Part shown: piece after piece, positions 1 through 5,769 of the stretch
Numbering within the stretch: position 1 is the stretch's first letter
How the letters are laid out: each line of letters starts with the position of its first letter
Source: Lentisphaeria bacterium
GTDB taxonomy: Bacteria; Verrucomicrobiota; Lentisphaeria; Oligosphaerales; JAFGRS01
Assembly: GCA_016935045.1 (NCBI GenBank)
Contig: JAFGRS010000528.1
Coordinates: forward strand, 1 to 5,783
Length of the DNA stretch: 5,783 nucleotides
Direction: 5' to 3'
The notes under the pieces: model-generated
Database searches by the model: none
The model's input: the letters and a program-made list of their open reading frames with translations, nothing else
Told to the model about the DNA's origin: nothing
Made by a program: the position numbers and the translations under genes

Positions 1-1
1 C

Positions 2-94
2 CTTGGAACAGCCTTCTACGAGGGTAGCGCATTGCGCCTCGTACGGGTCTGGGGAGAGGGACCTACGGAGCTGACATGCGCCCGCCCTGGCTGA
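2..94 (+). CDS. Possible C-terminal tail of an upstream gene (partial)
   Basis: The second forward frame is open from the left edge to a TGA at 92-94 and would give about 30 residues, including FYEGSALRLVRVWGEG, a plausible beta-strand-like protein end. If real, it is the 3' end of a gene that starts outside the window and lies on the same strand as the 859-aa gene 73 bases downstream. The third forward frame is also open, to a TGA at 72-74, so open length alone proves nothing in this GC-rich DNA. No family can be named from so short a piece. The choice of frame rests only on how protein-like the residues look. Confidence 0.3.
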   Translation, partial: LGTAFYEGSALRLVRVWGEGPTELTCARPG

Positions 95-166
95 GGGCTG
101 GGACAGGCCGGGATTCGGGGGCTATGGTGCCTGGATGCGCAGACGGTTCCGGGTCCGTATGGAGAT

Positions 167-2746
167 GTGCCCGTGGGTATGCGTTGCGGTTGTGTCTGCC
201 TGTTGGCGGCGGCGTCCGTTGTCGGGGCGGATTCGGTGCGCGTGTCTTCGGGGGACCGGGTGTACCGGTTCGAGGCCGAGTCGCGCCGTGTCTTCCTGGT
301 GACGGATGGGGGCGAAGTGCCCATTTTGGAGGGTGCCGGTCCGCTGTGGGACTCTGAGTTCCAGGCCTTGCCCGAGGAGGCCGGCGGCGTCCGGGGGACG
401 GTATGCCTGCGGCAGGCCGGCGTTGCGCCGGCGTGGCGGTACCACGACCCGGGAAGGGGAGGGGAGTGGGAGTTGTGCCTGGCAGCGGGGGTCTGGAACG
501 ACCTGGTGATCTCCTTTCGTTCCCAGGCGGCGGGGATTGCCGGGGCAGATCCCGGCGTCCTTCCCGCGAGCGGGGCCTGGGTCGGGCTGGACCTGAGTCA
601 GTATCAACTCGCCCACGGTCAGACCTCCTGGCCGAAGACCTATTTCCTTCCCGGAGAAGGCCTCTTCGTCTGTGCCTGGTGGGACTGGGAGACGTCGCAC
701 GCGACCCGCCCCGAATGGCCCGCGGCGGCCTCGGATCCCCGCACCGGGAGAGGTCCCTGTGCAGCGGCGGCAACCATGCGCTACGAGGCGGGGCCGGAGG
801 GCCGGTGTGCGTTCCTGCGCGAGGCGCTGCACATCCGAGCCGGGGTCGGGTTGTGGGATGTTGCCCTGCCATCCCTTGCCGAGCCCAGCGCGTACCGCGA
901 GGAATTGGCCCGGATGGTGTACCTGGACGTATGGGGATGCCATCCCGCCGCCGAGATCGGTCACGCCCTCGACTGCCTGCGGCGGCTTGCCTTTCCGGAC
1001 GTCCGCTTCCTCACCATCCTGCAGAACTGGCAGGCCGGGGGCTTCGACTCTCTGCTTCCCGACAGCATCCGCATGCCGGACTACCCCCCCAACCCGGCCT
1101 GCGGCAGCGTCGCTGACCTGCGCGAGGTGGCCCGGGCCGGGGCCCGCATCGGCCGCGTGGGCTTCCGCACGAATTACTCCCTGCTGCGCCCGCAGGCTCC
1201 GAGTCACCGGGAAGGGCTTGTGGGCCATGCGTTGGGGCCGGACGGTAGGCCGAAGTGGCACGCGCAGCCTTCCCGGTGGCAGGCACTGGCCGCCCGGCAG
1301 GAGGGGGAGATCGCCGCCCTGTGGCCGACATCGGCGGCGTTCCTCGACCAGCTCGCTTCCGGCGGGGGGCCGCAGGCGTATGTCGATTCTGGTCCGGGGG
1401 GAACGGGCACCCTCGCCGCAACCCTCCGCTGCCAGAGGCAACTGGCACGGCTGGTCAAGGCCGTGCACCAAGGCCCGTTGGGCTCGGAGACCCTCAACCA
1501 GCAGGACCTGGTGGGCGCCTACTGCGACTTTGGGGACTTCAGCATTCTCGGGGGCCACGAGCGCAACTTCCCCGTCGACTACAAGCTGCGTCGCCTGCAC
1601 GAACTCACGGTGGCCTACGGCTGCGGGCTCCCCTACCGGTTCTTCGAGTTGCCGCCCTTCCAGGGCTTCCACAGCGGCACTCTCCGACTCTGGGACGATC
1701 CCGGCCTCATGGATGACTACCGCTGCTGCGAGGTACTTCTCGGCAATGCCGCCTACCTCTTCTGGCCCGCGCCGTGGGATTGGGCCCTGACCGAATGCAT
1801 GCTGGTGGGCCGCCTGCAGCGGTTCTATGCTCTGGACTCCGTGGCCTCGGTCCATTACCTCCACGAAGGTCGTTGGCAGACCCTCGAGGAACTCGTGCGC
1901 GCGGGTTTCCTGCCGGAAGCCCGGCCCTGGCGCCAGAAGCAGCCCGCTCTGGCCCGGGTGCGGGTCGCCTACCGGGGGGGACTGGTGGTCTTCGGCAACC
2001 GACTGGCGGAGGAGATGACCGTCGAGACCCCGGCCGGGACCCTCGTGCTGCCCCGTGCGGGCTGGGTGGCGTTCACTCCGGATGCCGCGGTGCTGGCCTA
2101 CTCGGCATTCCGGCCCGGTACGCGGCAGCGGGTCGACTGCATCGAGGAGCGTGCTGCGGGACGGCGCTTCCTGAACCCGCGCGGGGCAATGGTGGAGGGT
2201 TCGCGGGAGATGCGGCTGGAGTGTGGGGGCGCCTGCCTCTGGAGCGTGGATGCGGCTGCCGGGACGGCTCGCATCGGGGATCGTGTTCTGTCCCTTTCCC
2301 TGCCGCCGCCGCCGCCGGTGGAGCGGCTGGCGTTCCGTTTCGCGGGCGGGTTGGCGGATTTCCGTCCCGTTGCCGGGGTTCTGCGTGTGGAGCCGGTGCG
2401 GGGTGGGTGTCGCCTGGTCATTGTCAGCGACGATCCCCAGCTCGTTTCGCCGCCGTTGCGTCTGGAGGGACGTGCCGAGGACGTGTTCGAACTCGTCCTC
2501 TCGGCCGAGGTGGCGGCGGCGGGGCAGCTCTACTTCGCCACGGCGGAGGACGGCGTCAGCGAGCGGCAGGTCGTGCGCTTCGCGGTGGCGGGCAGCGGCG
2601 CCCCGGAGCGCATTGTCATCCCCGTGGGCACACACCCGCGCTGGCCCGGCGAGCGCATCGAGCGCCTGCGGCTGGATCCCGTCCACGGGGCCGGGCCCTG
2701 CCACGTGGTGCTCCATTCCCTCCGCCGCCTGCCGCAGGCGCGATGA
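167..2746 (+). CDS. Secreted multidomain glycosidase-like protein with C-terminal ligand-binding-like domain
   Basis: This 859-aa protein looks exported. Residues 1-21 form a short signal peptide (one Arg, core VCLLAAASVV, likely cut after VGA). Residues 22-235 look like an N-terminal beta domain. Residues 249-540 alternate strands and helices like a TIM barrel, starting at VYLDVWG. Possible acidic active-site residues are D394 (AFLDQLAS), D407 (YVDSGPGG) and E441 (GSETLNQQ). A beta domain with GLVVFGNR and GWVAFTPD follows at 595-700, then LPPPPP at 712-717, then a C-terminal domain at 720-855 with DPQLVSPPLRLE, GQLYFAT and RLRLDPV. The layout recalls DUF5696/GH101-like hypothetical glycosidases. 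That link and the catalytic residues are inference; substrate is unknown. The start is uncertain. GTG 167 has GGAG only two bases upstream, and ATG 179 would give a shorter signal peptide. The gene converges on the ABC operon. Confidence 0.85.
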   Translation: MPVGMRCGCVCLLAAASVVGADSVRVSSGDRVYRFEAESRRVFLVTDGGEVPILEGAGPLWDSEFQALPEEAGGVRGTVCLRQAGVAPAWRYHDPGRGGEWELCLAAGVWNDLVISFRSQAAGIAGADPGVLPASGAWVGLDLSQYQLAHGQTSWPKTYFLPGEGLFVCAWWDWETSHATRPEWPAAASDPRTGRGPCAAAATMRYEAGPEGRCAFLREALHIRAGVGLWDVALPSLAEPSAYREELARMVYLDVWGCHPAAEIGHALDCLRRLAFPDVRFLTILQNWQAGGFDSLLPDSIRMPDYPPNPACGSVADLREVARAGARIGRVGFRTNYSLLRPQAPSHREGLVGHALGPDGRPKWHAQPSRWQALAARQEGEIAALWPTSAAFLDQLASGGGPQAYVDSGPGGTGTLAATLRCQRQLARLVKAVHQGPLGSETLNQQDLVGAYCDFGDFSILGGHERNFPVDYKLRRLHELTVAYGCGLPYRFFELPPFQGFHSGTLRLWDDPGLMDDYRCCEVLLGNAAYLFWPAPWDWALTECMLVGRLQRFYALDSVASVHYLHEGRWQTLEELVRAGFLPEARPWRQKQPALARVRVAYRGGLVVFGNRLAEEMTVETPAGTLVLPRAGWVAFTPDAAVLAYSAFRPGTRQRVDCIEERAAGRRFLNPRGAMVEGSREMRLECGGACLWSVDAAAGTARIGDRVLSLSLPPPPPVERLAFRFAGGLADFRPVAGVLRVEPVRGGCRLVIVSDDPQLVSPPLRLEGRAEDVFELVLSAEVAAAGQLYFATAEDGVSERQVVRFAVAGSGAPERIVIPVGTHPRWPGERIERLRLDPVHGAGPCHVVLHSLRRLPQAR

Positions 2747-2748
2747 AC

Positions 2749-2790
2749 CCCCTCCAGGGGCGGGAGGCAGCCCGGCGGGAGGTGGCCGGG
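2749..2790. terminator. GC-rich hairpins between convergent genes, weak terminator candidates
   Basis: Just after the TGA at 2744-2746, CCCC (2749-2752) can pair with GGGG (2757-2760) around a four-base loop. CCCGGC (2771-2776) can pair with GCCGGG (2785-2790) around an eight-base loop. Neither stem is followed by a T-run on either strand, so these are not classical intrinsic terminators. Their place in a 105-base gap between convergent genes fits a role in stopping transcription from both sides. In DNA this GC-rich, such short stems also arise by chance. Confidence 0.3.
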
Positions 2791-2851
2791 AGTCCCCTTC
2801 GCTGCCCAGTTCGCGCTTCGGTATTCGGACGTCACGTTCGGGGACCCTTTC

Positions 2852-3661
2852 TCAGCTCGAAGCGCTGCTGTAGTAACGCAGCGAGAACAGCCAGAACCGC
2901 CGCGACAGCAGGGAGAAGCACAGCGCCAGCACGGCTGCCGACGCCAGGTCTCGGGTCCGGCCGTGGCCGAGGATGGCCTGGGCGGGGACGGTCGTCAGGA
3001 AGGCAACCGGCAGGACGAAGGTCAGCAGGAAGCGGTAGGTCCGGGGGAAGGCGGAGACGGGGAAGCGTCCTGCCTCGAGGCAGTTGCGCAGCAGGGCGGT
3101 GACATTGTGGATCTTGACGAACCAGATGCAGGTCGAGGCCAGCAGGAACCAGAGGCCGTACAGGATCACGATGCCGAGGAGCAGTGGGAGAACGGCCCGG
3201 ACCAGTGCGGCCGGGGGCAGGCGCAGGCGCCAGGCGGCGTAGGCCACCACCAGGGCCCCGAGCAGCACATTCGGGAAACCCCACACCGACACCTGCCGCA
3301 GGGAGATCCAGAACTGGCTGTCGATGGGTTTGAGGAGAACGAAATCGAGCGTCCCCTTGCGCACATGGTCGACGATGCGTCCCAGATTCGGGCTCAGGAC
3401 CCCCGCCGTGATGCCTTCGAGGAGGGTGAAGATCCCCGCCACCAGGAGGGCCTGGTCCCAGGTCCAGCCTCCCAGGCGCCCCGTGGAACGGAAGAGCAGG
3501 TGGAGGCCGAAGATGGCGCCGGCCAGAGTCAGCATGCTGTTGGCCGCCGCCAGCACGAAGTTGAGGCGGTATTCCATCTCGCAGGCGAGGGCGGCATGCC
3601 AGAAGCGCGCCAGCGTCCTGGCGTAGCGTCTGCCGGTCCGGATTGCCGCGGGAATCGACAC
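2852..3661 (-). CDS. ABC-2 type transporter permease (COG3694 / DUF990-like)
   Basis: This 269-aa integral membrane protein is probably one of two different subunits forming the export channel with the ATPase encoded upstream. About six hydrophobic segments are visible, near residues 35-55, 70-88, 122-142, 152-181, 209-229 and 238-258. Between the second and third lies RIVDHVRKGTLDFVLLKPID, the conserved cytoplasmic loop of the ABC2_membrane_6 (DUF990) family, which likely contacts the ATPase. Length and topology fit the family. I chose GTG at 3661, in frame five bases after the previous stop, with GGGAG (3676-3672) ten bases upstream. An ATG at 3666 is better spaced from that GGGAG but is out of frame. 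It is the last gene of the operon, and the substrate cannot be read from the sequence. Confidence 0.9.
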   Translation of the reverse strand: MSIPAAIRTGRRYARTLARFWHAALACEMEYRLNFVLAAANSMLTLAGAIFGLHLLFRSTGRLGGWTWDQALLVAGIFTLLEGITAGVLSPNLGRIVDHVRKGTLDFVLLKPIDSQFWISLRQVSVWGFPNVLLGALVVAYAAWRLRLPPAALVRAVLPLLLGIVILYGLWFLLASTCIWFVKIHNVTALLRNCLEAGRFPVSAFPRTYRFLLTFVLPVAFLTTVPAQAILGHGRTRDLASAAVLALCFSLLSRRFWLFSLRYYSSASS

Positions 3662-3666
3662 GGCAT

Positions 3667-4461
3667 CTAGGCTCCCATGGCCGAGTAGCGCCGCAGTCCC
3701 CGGCGCCACAGCAGCCTCTGCAGGACCATGAATCCCAGGGCCCACGCGCCCATGATCGCCAGTCCGCGCCCGAGGTGCGGGACGGGCTGTCCCGTGAGAA
3801 CCCTGGCGGGGAGGTAGATCATGTAGGGGAAGGGCGTGATCTCCGCCAGGGCCCGGGCCGCGGGGGGAAACACGTCCAGAGGGGCCAGATACCCCGACAG
3901 AAAGAGGTAGAGGGAGAACCACAGGTCCTCGATGGCGTTGGCGCGCTCGGTCCAGAAGGCCAGCATGGCGAAGGCATACTGCATCACGAAGCGCATCGCG
4001 AAGGCCAGAGCCATGGTCACCGCGGCCAGCGCCAACGCAGCGGGACGGGGGACCCAGACCGCGGCCGGGTAGAGCAGGAAGAACACCGCCACCAGGAGGG
4101 CCAGGAAGGGGACCCGGGCAAAGCGTTCCCCGACATGATACGCGAGATAGCGCCAGAGCGGGTCGATGGGCTGCAGAAGACGCGACGACAACGTCCCCGA
4201 ATTCACGTCGTAGTCGAAATCCCAGATCACCCAGACCATGGTCATCTGACGCACAATGAACACACCCAAAAAATAGCGCACAAATTCCGTGGGAGGCATG
4301 CCCAGGCGGTTTTCCGCGCTGACCTTGCTCCAGAGCCCCATGAGGAGGAAGGGCATGACGCCCGAGAGGGCCCACAGGTACAGCTCCGCGCGGTACTCCA
4401 GCATTTCGGCATAGGCCGCGACAGTCAGGGTTTGGAAGGTCCTGGCTGGGTTTCGCATCAT
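3667..4461 (-). CDS. ABC-2 type transporter permease (COG4587-like)
   Basis: This 264-aa membrane protein is the first of the two permeases and probably pairs with the second to form a heterodimeric channel. Hydrophobic segments lie near residues 25-45, 58-80, 117-137, 140-165, 178-198 and 231-250. The loop after the second segment reads NSGTLSSRLLQPIDPLWRYL, the counterpart of the KGTLDFVLLKPID loop in its partner and typical of this permease family, where it likely touches the ATPase. The start ATG at 4461 overlaps the ATPase stop in ATGA, which suggests translational coupling. GAGAGGG (4474-4468) sits six bases upstream as a good ribosome binding site inside the ATPase gene. A second ATG follows directly at 4458. 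Substrate unknown. Confidence 0.92.
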   Translation of the reverse strand: MMRNPARTFQTLTVAAYAEMLEYRAELYLWALSGVMPFLLMGLWSKVSAENRLGMPPTEFVRYFLGVFIVRQMTMVWVIWDFDYDVNSGTLSSRLLQPIDPLWRYLAYHVGERFARVPFLALLVAVFFLLYPAAVWVPRPAALALAAVTMALAFAMRFVMQYAFAMLAFWTERANAIEDLWFSLYLFLSGYLAPLDVFPPAARALAEITPFPYMIYLPARVLTGQPVPHLGRGLAIMGAWALGFMVLQRLLWRRGLRRYSAMGA

Positions 4462-5438
4462 TCCAGGCCCTCTCGGAAGATCTTGCCGATGACATCCTCC
4501 ACGGGTGGGTCGGTGATGGTCAGGTCGGTGATCTCGGTCCGTCGCATCAGCTCGGAGACGGTTGCGGTCAAGGCCTGGCGCCGCACGATCAGGCGTACCT
4601 CCCGGCCGTTGGTCGAGACCACCTCGCCGTAGAGGTTCAGGTCGGGCACGCAGTCGGTCTGGGCCAGCTCGAGCTTGATTTCACGGTACGGTGCAAAGCC
4701 CTCGACGATCTGCCGCAGAGGACCGTCATACCGCAGCCGGCCATGGTGGATGATGATGATGCGGTCGCACAGTGCCGTGATGTCCGCCATGTAATGACTG
4801 GTGAGCAGGATCGTGGCCCCGAAGCGGCGGTTGTAGTCCTTCAGGAACGCCCGCACCGAGGCCTGGGCGTTGACATCCAGTCCGAGGGTGGGTTCGTCGA
4901 GGAAGAGGATCTCCGGACGGTGCAGCAGTGCCGCCATGAGTTCGGCCTTCATGCGTTCGCCGAGGGACAGCTTGCGCACCGGCTGCGTCAGTTGCGTGGA
5001 GAGGCCGAGCATGTCGGCCAATTCCCGGGTGCGTTCCTCCACCTCCGGGTCCGAGAGTCCGTACACGGCGCCGTTGATGCGCAGGGAATCCTTGGGCGGC
5101 AGGTCCCAGAGGAGCTGCTGTTTCTGCCCCATGACGAGGGTAATGCGGCGGAGGAAGGCGTGTTCGCGCCGGAAGGGGGTATACCCGGCGACGGTGGCCT
5201 TGCCCGAGGTCGGGCAGATGAGGCCCGTGAGCATTTTCAGCGTGGTGGTCTTGCCGGCGCCGTTGGGTCCCAGGAAGCCGACCACCTCGCCCGATGCGAT
5301 GGCAAAGGAGGCGCCGCAGACGGCATCGATCGTCTTGTAGCGCCGGTGCAGGAAATGGCGCAAGGTCCCCCGCAGGCCCGGTTCCTTTTCCGCGGCCCTG
5401 TACTGCTTGACCAGTGCTTCCGCCTCGATCATCGCCAT
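4458..5438 (-). CDS. ABC transporter ATP-binding protein (COG4586 / NatA-like)
   Basis: This 326-aa cytoplasmic ATPase would power the ABC-2 exporter encoded by the next two genes. All nucleotide-binding motifs are intact: Walker A GPNGAGKTT (57-65), Q-loop around GQKQQLLWDLP (104-114), signature LSLGE (157-161), Walker B ILFLDEP (177-183), D-loop GLD (186-188) and switch histidine H215 in LTSH. An insertion at about 14-38, rich in charged residues, precedes the usual strand. A C-terminal extension after about residue 245 ends in PPVEDVIGKIF, as is common in this subfamily. ATG 5438 is preferred because AAGGGGG (5452-5446) lies seven bases upstream; another in-frame ATG lies at 5432. It is the first gene of a three-gene operon, and the ATPase plus two unlike permeases matches the COG4586/4587/3694 set, whose substrate is uncharacterised. 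Confidence 0.95.
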   Translation of the reverse strand: MAMIEAEALVKQYRAAEKEPGLRGTLRHFLHRRYKTIDAVCGASFAIASGEVVGFLGPNGAGKTTTLKMLTGLICPTSGKATVAGYTPFRREHAFLRRITLVMGQKQQLLWDLPPKDSLRINGAVYGLSDPEVEERTRELADMLGLSTQLTQPVRKLSLGERMKAELMAALLHRPEILFLDEPTLGLDVNAQASVRAFLKDYNRRFGATILLTSHYMADITALCDRIIIIHHGRLRYDGPLRQIVEGFAPYREIKLELAQTDCVPDLNLYGEVVSTNGREVRLIVRRQALTATVSELMRRTEITDLTITDPPVEDVIGKIFREGLE

Positions 5439-5445
5439 GGGGATG

Positions 5446-5452
5446 CCCCCTT
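5446..5452 (-). promoter_or_regulatory. Ribosome binding site of the ABC ATPase gene
   Basis: The minus strand reads AAGGGGG, then seven bases (CATCCCC), then the ATG at 5438. The spacing is ideal for this ATG and too long for the in-frame ATG at 5432, so it decides the start. GGGG and the CCCC beside the ATG could pair and partly hide the site, which would lower initiation; that is inference. Confidence 0.6.
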
Positions 5453-5535
5453 GGAACTCGCCCCGCCGCGCCGGCAGAACGCCCGTCCGACCCGCGCTGG
5501 AGCCCGCTGTCCCGACGGCATGCCCCGCGGCCGGG

Positions 5536-5573
5536 AGATACGGCGGCGGACCGCCGGCTCCAGATCAGGACCA
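5536..5573. repeat. Tandem hairpin repeat, unit 1
   Basis: This 38-bp unit opens with AGATACGG and ends with CAGGACCA. Inside, CGGCGG (5541-5546) can pair with CCGCCG (5551-5556) around the four-base loop CGGA. It abuts unit 2 directly. On the minus strand it reads CTGGAG, 17 bases, TATCTC, so it is also a degenerate promoter-like pair. Confidence 0.8.
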
Positions 5574-5601
5574 AGATACGGCGGAGGACCGCCGGCTCCA
5601 A
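5573..5601 (-). promoter_or_regulatory. Candidate promoter for the ABC operon inside repeat unit 2
   Basis: On the minus strand TTGGAG (5601-5596) and TATCTT (5578-5573) are separated by exactly 17 bases, the favoured sigma-70 spacing. They match the consensus boxes at 3/6 and 4/6. The spacer is the hairpin palindrome of the repeat, so a protein binding it would sit between the boxes. The leader to the ATG at 5438 would be about 130 bases. The match is weak, and nothing better is visible nearer the gene. Confidence 0.25.
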
Positions 5602-5612
5602 GATCCGGACCA
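5574..5612. repeat. Tandem hairpin repeat, unit 2
   Basis: This 39-bp unit is a direct copy of unit 1 with two substitutions (A at 5585 for C at 5547, C at 5606 for A at 5567) and one inserted A near 5600-5601. Both stem arms are kept exactly: CGGCGG (5579-5584) and CCGCCG (5589-5594). One substitution falls in the loop, which fits preservation of the fold but rests on only two copies. Confidence 0.8.
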
Positions 5613-5614
5613 TG

Positions 5615-5645
5615 AAAAAACCGGCGTTCTGCCCGCGCGCCGCCG
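5615..5645 (-). terminator. Possible intrinsic terminator reading leftward
   Basis: On the minus strand CGGCG (5645-5641) can pair with CGCCG (5626-5622) around a 14-base loop, followed by G and then six T (5620-5615). This would stop a minus-strand transcript entering from beyond the right edge. The stem is short and the loop long, so support is modest. If it works, the candidate promoter just to the left would start a fresh ABC transcript. Confidence 0.3.
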
Positions 5646-5669
5646 AGGGGCACAGACCGTCCGGGGGGC

Positions 5670-5769
5670 AAGGCCTCAGTCAACGCCGGGATGCTCGCGG
5701 TACGCTCGCGCTCCAGGGGGAGGGAACGCTCGCGGCCGCGCGGGCACTCGCGGGTTTGACTGAGGCGTT
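5670..5769. mobile_element. MITE-like element with 14-bp terminal inverted repeats
   Basis: The ends AAGGCCTCAGTCAA (5670-5683) and TTGACTGAGGCGTT (5756-5769) are reverse complements at 13 of 14 positions, with 11 unbroken (GCCTCAGTCAA). The element is 100 bp and has no coding capacity. Direct repeats TCCGGGGGG lie just outside at 5660-5668 and 5772-5780, one and two bases from the arms, like a 9-bp target duplication, although G-runs are low-complexity. The interior carries repeated CTCGCGG words and the palindrome CGCGGCCGCG (5731-5740). The alternative is a large imperfect stem-loop of other function. No transposase is present in the window. Confidence 0.45.

Larger units (their letters stand above)
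5467..5639. repeat. Inverted repeat of 17 bp enclosing the tandem hairpin units
   Basis: The left arm at 5467-5483 (CGCGCCGGCAGAACGCC) and the reverse complement of 5623-5639 (CGCGCGGGCAGAACGCC) match at 16 of 17 positions, including an unbroken GGCAGAACGCC core of 11. The arms are 139 bases apart and enclose the two tandem units. This spacing is long for a regulatory hairpin and looks like a small element with terminal inverted repeats. No open frame of meaning lies inside, so it would be non-autonomous. I see no clear target duplication outside the arms. Confidence 0.5.

Noticed and set aside
3..30. TTGGAA near the left edge as a -35 box for the first gene
   Set aside because: No acceptable -10 box follows at 16-18 bases, and the stretch may be coding for an upstream gene.
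122..2716. An 864-codon open frame on the minus strand, opposite the glycosidase-like gene
   Set aside because: It is the antisense shadow of a real gene in GC-rich DNA. The product is rich in Arg, Gly and Pro with no recognisable motif, while the plus-strand frame has a signal peptide and ordered domains.
1774..3102. A 442-codon plus-strand frame overlapping the end of the glycosidase-like gene and the convergent permease
   Set aside because: Its product is almost entirely Gly, Ala and Arg, crosses two real genes in wrong frames and has no domain signal.
3662..4495. Upstream extension of the second permease frame to 4495, giving a 547-aa protein
   Set aside because: The added part runs out of frame through the first permease gene and has low-complexity Gly/Pro/Arg composition. 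Family length and the GTG at 3661 fit a 269-aa protein.
5536..5612. The tandem units as a short CRISPR array
   Set aside because: The units abut with no unique spacer between them, there are only two, and no cas gene is in the window.
4743..5615. A 290-codon plus-strand frame opposite the ABC ATPase
   Set aside because: It mirrors the ATPase gene, whose Walker and signature motifs are intact. The translation has no family resemblance.
5429..5683. Small minus-strand frame with repeated GPDL and GPPP-like peptides
   Set aside because: The peptide repeats are simply the translated tandem DNA units, which differ by a one-base insertion that shifts the frame between copies.
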